Shown: positions 37,194 to 45,334, numbered from the stretch's first letter. The stretch: 64,000 nt of DNA from Cytobacillus praedii (GCF_001439605.1 NZ_LMBX01000021.1:1-64000); one strand, 5' to 3'. Notes: a model not told the origin generated them from the letters alone. Numbers and translations: made by a program.

Positions 37194-38537
37194 CTAGTTT
37201 GCGATGAATGTTTTATTCGTTAAAAAGCTTGTTGAATAATTGCCATTAATAAAATCTGAATCCTTTATAATTTCCTTAAATAACGGAGCATTTGTTTTAA
37301 TCCCTGTAATAATCAGATCCTTGAAAAAATGATCTGCTCTTTCAATTGTCTCTTTTCGTGTGTCTCCATAAATAATACATTTAGCTATCATCGGGTCATA
37401 ATAGGGAGTAACGGTTGAACTTGACGCATACCCAGAATCCACACGTACACCCTGAAACTCTTTCCATTGAAACTCTTCCATCTTTCCTGGTGATGGGAGG
37501 AAGCTTCTTGGGTCTTCTGCATACAAGCGAAATTCAATCGCATGCCCTTTTTGCTGTATCTCAGTTTGAGCAAGCGGCAGTTTTTCCCCTCTTGCTACAA
37601 GAATTTGCCACTTTACTAAATCTAGTCCCGTAATTTGCTCTGTTACAGGATGCTCGACCTGCAATCGTGTGTTCATTTCCAGAAAGTAAAAGTTTTCTTG
37701 TTCATCAACAATAAACTCAATGGTTCCTGCATTTTTATAATTTACGGCTTCAGCAGCCCTTATGGCCGTCTCATACATTTTTTGCTTGGCTGAGTTTGAT
37801 AAAAATGGCGACGGCGACTCTTCCACAACCTTTTGGTGTCTTCTTTGAATGGAGCAATCTCTTTCAAAGAGATGAACAATATTTCCATACTGGTCACCAA
37901 AAACTTGAACCTCTACATGTCTGGCATTATTAATATACTTTTCTACAAATACCTCTTCAGAACCAAAATACGCCTTCGCACGTGCTTTTGTTGAGCCAAA
38001 TGACTTAGCGAGCGCTTGCTCATTTTCACAGCGCACCATCCCAATTCCACCGCCTCCGCCACTAGCTTTCAGCATGACAGGGTAGCCCATAGATTCTGCA
38101 AGTCTAATTGCTTCTTCTAGTGTTGAAGTTCCTTCCTCACTGCCTGGTACAACCGGAACCCCAGCATCCATCATTGTCTTTCTTGAAACAATTTTATCAC
38201 CCATTAATTCGATCGTTTCTGGATCGGGTCCGATAAAAGTAATTCCAGCTTCATTCACAGCTCTTGCAAAAGCTGCATTTTCAGAAAGAAAACCATATCC
38301 TGGATGAATCCCATCTACTCCTTCATTTTTGGCAATCTCGAGGATAACCTCTGCTCGTAAATAAGATTTATTTACGGCTGGTTCGCCAATATTGAAAGCA
38401 TATGTTGCCTTTTTAACAAAAGGCATATCCGAGTCAGCATCAGAAAACACAGCAACGGTTTCAATTCCCATTTGATGGCAAGTATCCATAATCCGTAAGG
38501 CGATTTCTCCCCTATTTGCAATTAGAATTTTCTTCAC
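37194..38537 (-). CDS. Biotin carboxylase subunit of acyl-CoA carboxylase
   Basis: This is a 447-residue ATP-grasp biotin carboxylase. It has the N-domain KKILIANRGEIALRIMDTCH, the glycine-rich ATP loop KASGGGGGIGMV (about 159-170), the catalytic MNTRLQVEHPVTE, and the motif RDCSIQRRHQKVVEE. It carboxylates the biotin of the small carrier encoded next. The start is a GTG with AAGGGGG upstream. A second, housekeeping AccC is expected elsewhere; this copy likely serves catabolism of branched or odd-chain acyl-CoAs. Confidence 0.93.
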   Translation of the reverse strand: MKKILIANRGEIALRIMDTCHQMGIETVAVFSDADSDMPFVKKATYAFNIGEPAVNKSYLRAEVILEIAKNEGVDGIHPGYGFLSENAAFARAVNEAGITFIGPDPETIELMGDKIVSRKTMMDAGVPVVPGSEEGTSTLEEAIRLAESMGYPVMLKASGGGGGIGMVRCENEQALAKSFGSTKARAKAYFGSEEVFVEKYINNARHVEVQVFGDQYGNIVHLFERDCSIQRRHQKVVEESPSPFLSNSAKQKMYETAIRAAEAVNYKNAGTIEFIVDEQENFYFLEMNTRLQVEHPVTEQITGLDLVKWQILVARGEKLPLAQTEIQQKGHAIEFRLYAEDPRSFLPSPGKMEEFQWKEFQGVRVDSGYASSSTVTPYYDPMIAKCIIYGDTRKETIERADHFFKDLIITGIKTNAPLFKEIIKDSDFINGNYSTSFLTNKTFIAN

Positions 38538-38860
38538 CCAAGATCCCCCTTCTATCTTTGATGTTTATTTAAAAGTGATCTGCATTTCAAGCATAGAAAG
38601 ATTATCTATTTCATTATTATTTTCATAATCTTTCTACAATACAATATATTTCTACAATCTTTTCTCTTTTTCCTGCTAAATTTGAAAACGCTTCCTATTT
38701 TTTTATAAAGTTTAAAAGTAACTAGAGATATAAGTGCAGAATTTTTTGTTTCTTTGTTATATAATAAGAATTATAGAAAGATATATTTTCATCGAAATTT
38801 TAACTTAAATAGTAATAATTAATTTATTCATCTATTGCAGCAAAGAAGGAGAGGAAAGCG
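38538..38860. promoter_or_regulatory. Divergent intergenic region of carboxylase operon and ylbP, with repeated operator-like motif
   Basis: This 323-bp AT-rich gap contains no gene. It holds a 12-bp perfect inverted repeat TAGAAAGATTAT (38594-38605) and ATAATCTTTCTA (38625-38636). The word TTTCTACAAT occurs twice (38631-38640 and 38649-38658), and a related ATAGAAAGATAT lies at 38773-38784. The cluster looks like a binding array for a regulator. A weak minus-strand promoter (TTGAAA-17-TAAACA, about 38586-38558) lies just beside it. Confidence 0.5.
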
Positions 38861-39334
38861 ATGATGTATAAGGTTGAAAAGTTAAAAGTAAATTACAAAA
38901 CACTTGAAGAGTTTAAAAAATTTAGAGAATATGGTTTACAAGAGCTTTCAATGCTTGAAGATCTTGAGGCGAATATTATTGAAGATGATAGCGTTTCTCC
39001 TTTCTATGGGATTTATTTCGGGGATAAACTCGTTGCTAGGATGAGCCTCTATCAAGTAGAGAAAAAGTTTGACCGTTATTTTGAACCTGCTCAAGATTAT
39101 TTAGAGCTTTGGAAACTTGAAGTCATTGCTGATTATCAAAATAAAGGGTATGGAAAAGCACTTGTTGAATATGCAAAAAGCTTCGGGCTTCCTATTAAAA
39201 CAAATCCAAGAGTTAAATCCAAAGACTTTTGGGATAAGATGGGGTTCTCTTCTGTCGCTTATGAAATGGAAAGAGACCGTGGAGAAAATCCGCTTGTTTG
39301 GTATCCAGACGGTGTTAAGGAGCAATTACATTAA
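38861..39334 (+). CDS. ylbP: GNAT-family N-acetyltransferase YlbP
   Basis: This 157-residue protein has the GNAT acetyl-CoA fold: VARMSLYQVE in the central strands, then KLEVIADYQNKGYGKALVEYAKS, which contains the Q-x-x-G-x-G/A pyrophosphate loop, and KDFWDKMGF near the end. Substrate unknown. The B. subtilis homologue YlbP occupies the same position beside the rsfA orthologue. It is on the plus strand, opposite to its neighbours. GGAGAGG precedes the ATG, and a terminator follows. Confidence 0.9.
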   Translation: MMYKVEKLKVNYKTLEEFKKFREYGLQELSMLEDLEANIIEDDSVSPFYGIYFGDKLVARMSLYQVEKKFDRYFEPAQDYLELWKLEVIADYQNKGYGKALVEYAKSFGLPIKTNPRVKSKDFWDKMGFSSVAYEMERDRGENPLVWYPDGVKEQLH

Positions 39335-39353
39335 AAAGTCTATTTCATTAATG

Positions 39354-39386
39354 TTAAAGCGGACAATGTATATGTCCGCTTTTCTC
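39354..39386. terminator. Terminator between ylbP and rsfA
   Basis: AAAGCGGACA (39356-39365) pairs with TGTCCGCTTT (39373-39382) around a 7-nt loop, followed by TCTC on the plus strand and preceded by A-rich sequence. It serves the convergent ends of ylbP and rsfA. Confidence 0.8.
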
Positions 39387-39413
39387 AATTAATAAATAAT
39401 TTTCATTTAACAT

Positions 39414-39995
39414 CTATACTTTCTGCTCATGATCCTCATCCTTTAATTCAACAAGCTTTCTTGCTCTTTCCATTATATTGATTAACGCCTTGTAATCTGC
39501 TTGAATAGAGTTTAAGTCTTTAAGTAATTTTTCATTTTCGGAAGCAAGGTAATACAATTGCTTTTCAAGGCTTTGAATCCGTTCTTCATTTGTTTTAATA
39601 TTTTCATCTTGCATGCTTGACTGTTCAGCCTTTTCATATAAATCTTTTAAGTAAGCAACTAATTCCTCAAACCCCCACACCTTCTTCTCTTCTTGAGACG
39701 TAACTGTCTCTGCCTCAAGAATCTGGTTTGTATCCGGCTGTTTATCCTCTAAGGGCAGATTATTCAGTTTTCTTTCTTTTCTTTGTCTTTTTGCAAGCTC
39801 AATCCCAGATTTATATTGTTTTCTAACATATGAATTCCATCTGAAGCCGCATGCTGCAGCTGTCCTTGTTAGTTCTTTGCCAACTTTTTCAAATGCTTGC
39901 AGCTGCGTTCCTCCTTCTCTTATATGACGGAGCACAATTTCTGCAAGCAGCAAATCTTCATCATGAGTCCATGCATCTTGTCGAGTTGATGACAT
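39414..39995 (-). CDS. rsfA: Prespore-specific transcriptional regulator RsfA
   Basis: RsfA modulates sigma-F-dependent transcription in the forespore. The 193-residue protein starts with a Myb/SANT-like DNA-binding region ([43 protein letters not shown]). A variable linker and a C-terminal coiled coil ([20 protein letters not shown]) follow. Place and layout match B. subtilis YlbO/RsfA. AGGAGG precedes the ATG. Confidence 0.92.
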   Translation of the reverse strand: MSSTRQDAWTHDEDLLLAEIVLRHIREGGTQLQAFEKVGKELTRTAAACGFRWNSYVRKQYKSGIELAKRQRKERKLNNLPLEDKQPDTNQILEAETVTSQEEKKVWGFEELVAYLKDLYEKAEQSSMQDENIKTNEERIQSLEKQLYYLASENEKLLKDLNSIQADYKALINIMERARKLVELKDEDHEQKV

Positions 39996-40090
39996 CAGTT
40001 CATCCTCCTAGTGTTTTTTATTAATAATATGCTTATGCTAGAAAAGATAGACTGATATCCTGTTTGAAACTTCACAATTATCTTTGGTTT

Positions 40091-40846
40091 TTACTTTTTC
40101 AAAAATTTATCTACTTGCTTATGATGAGCTTCCCCTTGCCACAATACTGCACAATTTCTGACTTCTTGCTTCACTCTTTCTTCCACTCCTGCTTCTTTCC
40201 ATTTCCTTATAAACATCCCTTTATAAGATTTTAATACATCCCCTTCTAGTACTAGCATTTTATTTAAAAAGGTTCGGCAGCTTTCTATCGGATCACCAGT
40301 ATATACCGATTGGATAAAACCCATATCTTTTAATTCATCACTATTATACAAACAAGCCTCCATTAGCATTTTCATTGCATTTGAAGAAGTGACCCTTTCA
40401 GACAGAAAGGTCCCTCCGCCCCATCCTGTAGTGATTGCGAGCGTACCTTGTATAAATCCAGCATTGACTTCCTTCCTTGCCAGCCGAAAATCACAAGCAG
40501 AAGCTAGCTCACAGCCTCCGCCTACAGCAATCCCATTCAATAGGGCAATAGTTGGTTTGGGTAAGAAAAACAATCGAACGAGCAGCTCAGACATTCGATT
40601 TAACATCTCAAATGCCTCTTCCTCGGTTTTTAATTGGTGAAAGGAAGATAAATCTCCTCCTGAGCAAAACGCCTTGTCACCTGCACCAGTAATCACTAAT
40701 GCTTTTATCTGATCTTCTTCTGCTGCTGCCAGTGCTTCCCCTAGCCCATCCATTATTTCATAACTTATGGCATTTCTCTTTTCAGGTCTGTTAATTGTAA
40801 AAACCGCTAGTCCATCCTCATGTACTTCTAACATATATGGTTTCAT
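40091..40846 (-). CDS. Enoyl-CoA hydratase/isomerase family protein
   Basis: This 251-residue crotonase-fold protein has the oxyanion-hole segments NRPEKRNAISYEIM and AFCSGGDLSSFHQ, and LLNGIAVGGGCELASACDFRLA near residues 98-119. It likely hydrates or isomerises an enoyl-CoA in fatty or amino acid breakdown, which fits the acyl-CoA carboxylase operon nearby. The ATG at 40846 follows GAGGGAG. Substrate is not determined. Confidence 0.88.
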   Translation of the reverse strand: MKPYMLEVHEDGLAVFTINRPEKRNAISYEIMDGLGEALAAAEEDQIKALVITGAGDKAFCSGGDLSSFHQLKTEEEAFEMLNRMSELLVRLFFLPKPTIALLNGIAVGGGCELASACDFRLARKEVNAGFIQGTLAITTGWGGGTFLSERVTSSNAMKMLMEACLYNSDELKDMGFIQSVYTGDPIESCRTFLNKMLVLEGDVLKSYKGMFIRKWKEAGVEERVKQEVRNCAVLWQGEAHHKQVDKFLKK

Positions 40847-41057
40847 GAATATCTCCCTCAACGTTTTTATGTATATATTAACAAAAATCAAATGTAATAG
40901 CGCATTGATTTCCCATCAAGAACAAGACATCCTGCCGGAAAGGTATCCTTTAAGATTAGCTTGTTATCTCGGAAAACCTGAGAGGCAGGAGCACGACTTC
41001 TAACCAGCTCAATTATTAGTTATCAACATTTTCAAATATTTAATTACCTAGAAAACG

Positions 41058-41094
41058 ACAAAAGCACAAGAACAATTTGTTCTTGTGCTTTTTA
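41058..41094 (-). terminator. Terminator after rpmF
   Basis: AAAAGCACAAGAACAA (41060-41075) and its complement (41077-41092) make a long stem with T-runs on either side, 16 bp after the rpmF stop. Confidence 0.9.
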
Positions 41095-41107
41095 TGTCAG
41101 TTGGAAA

Positions 41108-41281
41108 TTAGTTATTAACAACTTCTTTTCCTTTGTATGTTCCGCAAGCTTTACATACGCGGTGAGCAAGTTTCATTTCACCACAGTTTGGGCATGATAC
41201 CATACCAGGTACCTGTAATTTAAAATGGGTACGACGCTTTCTTTTTGCAGTTTTAGAAGTTCTTCTAAAAGGTACAGCCAT
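41108..41281 (-). CDS. rpmF: 50S ribosomal protein L32
   Basis: L32 is a small protein of the large ribosomal subunit. The 57-residue protein begins [20 protein letters not shown]. It carries a full zinc ribbon (CPNC at about 30-33 and CKAC at about 43-46), so it is the zinc-containing (C+) form. AAGGAGG precedes the ATG at 41281. It follows ylbN and shares its promoter. Confidence 0.98.
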   Translation of the reverse strand: MAVPFRRTSKTAKRKRRTHFKLQVPGMVSCPNCGEMKLAHRVCKACGTYKGKEVVNN

Positions 41282-41358
41282 TCTTCCCACCTCCTTAAAA
41301 AGTTATGAAGGCCAGATCATGCTGGATTCTTCAAATAGTTACTTGTTTTCTTCCGCTT

Positions 41359-41883
41359 TTATGAATCGGAAGAAGGATCATTTTGATCAAAAAATTGAGC
41401 AAGTCCCGCAAGACGAGGATCAATTCTTTCCTCTTTGTCTCGCTCTTGAATAACCTCCCAATCCTTTCCGGATTGCGGAGCGCCTTCTTCACTGCTATCG
41501 GTGCAGAACACTTGCATGGGAACCTCAAGTATTAGGATCTCTTGAATGACCGGCATAAGATCAATCACTTCACCCTTTACCTGATGAACCTCCTCTTCGG
41601 TTTCATAATCCAAACCTTTTAAGAGGAAAGTTTCTGTTGTTTCCACATTAATTGGGAATTTTACGTCAACTAAAGTACGAGAACAAGGAAGTATTAAGTG
41701 ACCGTTTATTTTTAAATGAAAAGTCACCTTAGCAGAGTCAATATCTGCTCGACCCGTTATATGCATTGGTGAAGCGTCTCTAATCGTTGGATCAGTGTTT
41801 TTGATCTCATCGACATTGACAGTTTCATCAAACGGAAAATCCTTGCTTCGATATTTTTGTAACTGACTTAAAGTCCATTTCAT
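41359..41883 (-). CDS. ylbN: DUF177 protein YlbN (YceD family)
   Basis: This 174-residue DUF177/YceD protein is always encoded with rpmF. In E. coli and plants the family is linked to 23S rRNA maturation. Conserved core: ADIDSAKVTFHLKINGHLILP CSRTL, where Cys and following residues are typical, and an acidic C-terminal half ending QFFDQNDPSSDS. The ATG at 41883 follows GGGGTG. It is the last host gene before the prophage, with its promoter intact. Confidence 0.93.
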   Translation of the reverse strand: MKWTLSQLQKYRSKDFPFDETVNVDEIKNTDPTIRDASPMHITGRADIDSAKVTFHLKINGHLILPCSRTLVDVKFPINVETTETFLLKGLDYETEEEVHQVKGEVIDLMPVIQEILILEVPMQVFCTDSSEEGAPQSGKDWEVIQERDKEERIDPRLAGLAQFFDQNDPSSDS

Positions 41884-41910
41884 ACGAATCACCCCAAGGC
41901 AACAAAGGTA

Positions 41911-41939
41911 ATTATAGCTGTCATATAATTATTTGTCAA
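41911..41939 (-). promoter_or_regulatory. Consensus sigma-A promoter of ylbN-rpmF
   Basis: TTGACA (41934-41939) and TATAAT (41911-41916) on the minus strand are both perfect and 17 bp apart, 28 bp before the ylbN start codon. It marks the last sequence that is certainly host; the prophage end lies upstream of it. Confidence 0.92.
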
Positions 41940-42054
41940 TATTTTTTCTTTACACCTAGTAACGTGCATAAAATGCATAATGTAGCGTTATCAGCATGTT
42001 CAGAAGTTCTTACTCCTAGTATTATATCCTTGTTTGCATGTTTTGCAACAAGCG

Positions 42055-42087
42055 TGTGGTCATCGTTGTGGTCAAACGGTGGCCATC
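42055..42087. repeat. Three short tandem GTGG(T/C)CA repeats at the prophage edge
   Basis: TGTGGTCATCGT (42055-42066), TGTGGTCAAACG (42067-42078) and GTGGCCATC (42079-42087) are imperfect 12-bp direct repeats between the ylbN promoter and the first prophage gene. They could be protein-binding sites, for example arm sites near an attachment core. Nearby (about 42029-42053) CTTGTTTGCA and TGCAACAAG form an imperfect inverted repeat. Confidence 0.5.
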
Positions 42088-42115
42088 TTTTTTTACCTTT
42101 GTTCTCTTCGAGGAT

Positions 42116-42751
42116 TCATCTTATATCTTTAAATGTAAAAACTTGATTTCTTACACCTTGTAATTGTTCCTTTAACTTCCTTTTTCTATCCTCTGTTGTA
42201 GTAAAAAAGTAAAGAATAGGGGTTTGTTCTTTAAAAGCTGGCAGTACATTTTTATAGGTTTCAATTTTCTTTTTGTTATCAATCATCTTCCTTGCATTAT
42301 CAACTTCAATTAAATGTAAGTATCCGTTACGTTTAAATGAAGCATCACTGATTACTTTCTTTTTTGTCCCTAAGTTAACATGCTTAAACTGTATTCCAAA
42401 AGAATTTTCTGGAACTAATATGGTTTCTAACAGATGTTCATTTTTCCAGTCATGCGGGCATTTAAAATAAATGAACACTTCATTTCTTAGAAAAGTGTGT
42501 GCAATGAAGTGCCTTTTGTTATCTTCCTTGGTTGAACCGATTAATTCTTTTCCCTGTTTATTCAGATAAATAACCTTTTCCTTCATATAATATGCCTCAT
42601 TAACATATGGCCCTAATTGCTTTACTACTCGGCAAGCATTACGATAACTTTTTAAATCATGAATTTGCTGAAGGTGTTTGATCTTCACCATGTCCAGTTG
42701 ATCTATTGTCGTTAACAGGCTTTCTATCCTTTCCTGAGTTGAGTATTTCAT
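42116..42751 (-). CDS. Replication-relaxation family protein
   Basis: This 211-residue protein begins with a winged-helix-like domain (STQERIESLLTTIDQLDMVK, LQQIHDLKSYRNACRVVKQL). A nuclease-like or receptor-like alpha/beta domain follows (VNLGTKKKVISDASFKRNGY, HLIEVDNARKMIDNKKKIET). The layout matches the replication-relaxation family found on plasmids and Bacillus phages next to FtsK-like genes. Its start overlaps the translocase end by 95 bp; an internal ATG at 42691 would reduce the overlap. The role is uncertain: DNA replication, copy number or DNA transfer. Confidence 0.7.
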   Translation of the reverse strand: MKYSTQERIESLLTTIDQLDMVKIKHLQQIHDLKSYRNACRVVKQLGPYVNEAYYMKEKVIYLNKQGKELIGSTKEDNKRHFIAHTFLRNEVFIYFKCPHDWKNEHLLETILVPENSFGIQFKHVNLGTKKKVISDASFKRNGYLHLIEVDNARKMIDNKKKIETYKNVLPAFKEQTPILYFFTTTEDRKRKLKEQLQGVRNQVFTFKDIR

Positions 42752-43853
42752 CTTCTCTTTCCTCCATCATTTTAAACATCATCTTATCGTCAATATACGG
42801 CACCTGTACGGTTCTTTTCTTCTCAATAAGGTAAATTGCCCTTCCTGGAATAGATGGCAAATCCTCAGCTCCAGTTTCATCTAAAAGCACCCTACTAGCT
42901 ACTTGTGAAGCACAAATAAAGGATAACCGCGCAACAATGTTCATCTTCACTTGCATCGGGACAGCTTCTTTTGTAGGGTACTGAGTTGCATAAATGAGTC
43001 GATACCCTAAACCTCCACCTATCCGAGCAATCTCACTTAATGCTGCCTGACAAAACTCCGCGAATTTTTTCGCTTCTTTTGTTTTGACGATACTTGGAGA
43101 TAGTTCGGCCCCTTCATCCAAGATAATGAAAGTACGCTTTTTAATGGGCGTATCAATGATATTTGAGTAACCTTTTTCACGAAACATAACCTCTTTCTGT
43201 TTTAATTGTTCAGTAAGATAAGCTAATACTTCAGCAGATTCATATACATCACAAGCAACCTCTTTCACTTGTGGCAGTGATTTGTATTTGTAAAACTCTA
43301 GCCCTGCTTTCAAATCCAAAATATAAAATTCAACATCTGCTGGATTGTTAAGGATGAGTGTATTTAATACTCCTTTCATAAACACAGTTTTTCCAAATCG
43401 AGTAACTCCCCCATTTAATAAGTGACAATACTTTTCAAAATCATGATAAAGGACTCCTTGATGATTCTGCCCAATTGGTACTTCCCATGTTCCTGGTCTT
43501 AATAATTCATAATTGTAATTCCATTTTGTTGGCAATTTTTTATCATACACATGGATTTTTAGTAATCCATCAAATTCAAAATCAACTTCTTTATTTAGTC
43601 CATCTTTAATTGCTGGCATTAAGGATTCAAAAGTTTCCGATGGGATTCCTAAAGGGAGGGAGTATAGATAAGTGGTATAAGTTTCATTTGTTACTCTTCG
43701 AATTAATTTAGGGTATTTCATGTTTTCTTCTTTTTCTATCCCGATTTTTAAATTAATAAATATTTGTTCCATTTTCTTTTTATCGGACATTTTACCCTTT
43801 GGTATGAATGCAGCTCCAGCTATCGCTAACGGCAAAACGAACCATTCAATCAC
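42657..43853 (-). CDS. FtsK/SpoIIIE-type DNA translocase (phage)
   Basis: This 398-residue protein has one N-terminal membrane segment (IEWFVLPLAIAGAAFI) and a RecA-like ATPase with Walker A GVTRFGKT at 149-156 and Walker B FIILDEG with D246-E247. It is half the size of host FtsK/SpoIIIE and lacks the gamma DNA-reading domain. Similar short translocases lie beside replication-relaxation genes in phages and conjugative plasmids. It starts at a GTG with GAGGGTG upstream. It could pump or partition phage DNA; this is inference. Confidence 0.8.
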   Translation of the reverse strand: MIEWFVLPLAIAGAAFIPKGKMSDKKKMEQIFINLKIGIEKEENMKYPKLIRRVTNETYTTYLYSLPLGIPSETFESLMPAIKDGLNKEVDFEFDGLLKIHVYDKKLPTKWNYNYELLRPGTWEVPIGQNHQGVLYHDFEKYCHLLNGGVTRFGKTVFMKGVLNTLILNNPADVEFYILDLKAGLEFYKYKSLPQVKEVACDVYESAEVLAYLTEQLKQKEVMFREKGYSNIIDTPIKKRTFIILDEGAELSPSIVKTKEAKKFAEFCQAALSEIARIGGGLGYRLIYATQYPTKEAVPMQVKMNIVARLSFICASQVASRVLLDETGAEDLPSIPGRAIYLIEKKRTVQVPYIDDKMMFKMMEEREDEILNSGKDRKPVNDNRSTGHGEDQTPSANS

Positions 43854-44010
43854 TAAAACACCCTCTTAATTTTTTATGAGAGACATGGAATAAAAAAGAT
43901 ATGTGATAACATATTAAAGCCCTAAAATAAAGAACAAAATTAAACAAACCAATCATCAATAAATCTAAAAATTGCACACTACAATGAACACTTCATTTTT
44001 CGCACCATTC

Positions 44011-44193
44011 TTAGAAGAATACCTTGCTTAATTCTTTCAACAACCATAGGATCGCCCCAAACTTGCTTGCTTCCATCATAAGGTGAATCATGTCCTTATT
44101 AATCGAAAGACCGGACTGCTCTAATGCATGTAATATCATGAATACTCCACCTGATACCCCGACAAATGTAATCCCGAATGTAAAGGGGTCCAA
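44011..44193 (-). CDS. Small membrane protein (phage)
   Basis: This 60-residue protein starts at a TTG at 44193 with GGAGG eight bases upstream; a longer ATG start at 44223 has no site. One strong hydrophobic segment (about FGITFVGVSGGVFMILHAL) and a second weaker one (FGAILWLLKELSKVFF) are seen. It lies just before the translocase, with which it may be co-transcribed, and diverges from the XRE gene. Function unknown. Confidence 0.6.
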   Translation of the reverse strand: MDPFTFGITFVGVSGGVFMILHALEQSGLSINKDMIHLMMEASKFGAILWLLKELSKVFF

Positions 44194-44340
44194 CTTCTTT
44201 CCCTCCTTCCTTGTATAGTGCATTGTATGGATATTCGCCTAAATAATGCGTGTCTTGCATAATTTTTTAATCAAAAATGAACAAAAATTTATTCAAGGTA
44301 TTAGGACAGACTTGTCGAATTATTAGATTGGGTGATACAA

Positions 44341-44556
44341 ATGTACCAAAGTAAAATAGGTGAACTAATAGCAAATAGTAAATTAAAAAGGGAATATATA
44401 CAGGAACAATTGAATGTATCGCGAGGGACATTATCAAATTGGTGTATAGGAAAAACACATCCTAATGGACCGGAGTTGTTTTTGTTAGCAGATTTATTAG
44501 AGATAAATGTCAATCAGTTATACCATTGGGTTGAAGATAAGGAAGAGAGAGAATGA
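44341..44556 (+). CDS. XRE/Cro-type helix-turn-helix regulator
   Basis: This 71-residue protein is nearly only an XRE HTH: IGELIANSKLKREYIQEQLN, VSRGTLSNWCIGKTHPN as recognition helix, and the final LADLLEINVNQLYHWVEDK. It heads a plus-strand cassette and overlaps the next gene by ATGA. The ATG at 44341 with GGGTG upstream is preferred over a GTG nine bases earlier. It probably regulates its own cassette or the divergent gene. Integration control by the main repressor is expected elsewhere. Confidence 0.88.
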   Translation: MYQSKIGELIANSKLKREYIQEQLNVSRGTLSNWCIGKTHPNGPELFLLADLLEINVNQLYHWVEDKEERE

Positions 44557-44819
44557 GGGTACAAATCGAAATACAGTTGAATGTAGAAGACAGCATTAGT
44601 GCCAGTCGAGCATCATTTTACGTTAAAGATAAAGACTTTAAAAAAGATGCTGATTGGGCAGTTGGAATTGTTGCTTATGAGTGGATTCAACAACGATGGA
44701 GAGAATTTGGCTGTAGAAAAATAATAATTCATAAAGTCGTGTGGGATGAGAAGCACGATATTACAGAGCTTGTGAAACAAATAGAACCAATAGATCCACC
44801 GGATGATTTACCTTTCTAA
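44553..44819 (+). CDS. Unknown cassette protein between XRE and lipoprotein
   Basis: The protein is small and I recognise no family. It begins with a beta-rich segment (VQIEIQLNVEDSISASRASF), then a Trp-rich helix (DADWAVGIVAYEWIQQRW) and an acidic, proline-rich end (EPIDPPDDLPF). No membrane segment or signal is seen, so it is likely cytosolic. Its start codon overlaps the stop of the XRE gene, and it ends nine bases before the lipoprotein gene, so the three are one operon. Confidence 0.75.
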   Translation: MRVQIEIQLNVEDSISASRASFYVKDKDFKKDADWAVGIVAYEWIQQRWREFGCRKIIIHKVVWDEKHDITELVKQIEPIDPPDDLPF

Positions 44820-44827
44820 GAAGGAAG

Positions 44828-45334
44828 ATGATGAAAATGAAAAGATTATTATTGATATCAATACTTATTCTGAGTGGATGTAGTAGCCAAACAACTGTAG
44901 AACAAGAAGCATCTATTGATTATGAGACAACTATTGAAGAATTAGAAAATATAATTAAAACATTAGAATCAGAAAACGAGGAACTAACACTCGAATTAGA
45001 AACACTAAAAGATGATTACCAACTATTAGTATCCACTAACGACGAAAATGAAATATTAATAAATATACTTACTTCAAGAGTAGATGAAATGGAGAATAAC
45101 AGTAGAACCATTGATATACCTACAGAATATCCAGGTAACATCTTTGGTGATTCTGATGATGAAAGTAGCAATTCCGGTGGTGATGGGATATGGGATTATA
45201 ACCTTGGCGGCACCGACAGAGATGCTGATAATGATGGTTTTTGGGATTATGATAAGGGTGGTACCGATAGAGACATGGATAATGATGGGATTTGGGATTA
45301 CGACAAAGGTGGTACTGATAGAGATTTAAATTAA
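44828..45334 (+). CDS. Lipoprotein with coiled coil and three calcium-type repeats
   Basis: The 168-residue protein starts with a lipoprotein signal ending LILSGC, so Cys18 would be lipidated at the outer face of the membrane. A coiled coil follows (about 33-90, ENIIKTLESENEELTLELET). The C-terminal 51 residues are three 17-residue repeats of the form DGxWDYxxGGTDRDxDN, with acidic D-x-D-x-D-G runs like thrombospondin type 3 or EF-hand calcium loops. The nucleotide units start at 45182, 45233 and 45284, exactly 51 bp apart. It is the last gene of the cassette; a likely role is superinfection exclusion or surface conversion. Confidence 0.82.
   Translation: MMKMKRLLLISILILSGCSSQTTVEQEASIDYETTIEELENIIKTLESENEELTLELETLKDDYQLLVSTNDENEILINILTSRVDEMENNSRTIDIPTEYPGNIFGDSDDESSNSGGDGIWDYNLGGTDRDADNDGFWDYDKGGTDRDMDNDGIWDYDKGGTDRDLN

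Noticed and set aside
42055..42087. Short direct repeats considered as a CRISPR array or replication iterons
   Set aside because: Only three imperfect 12-bp units with no spacers, and no cas or Rep gene nearby. They are reported only as repeats.
41940..42115. A tRNA gene as the prophage attachment site
   Set aside because: No cloverleaf-like sequence or tRNA end was seen on either strand of this stretch.
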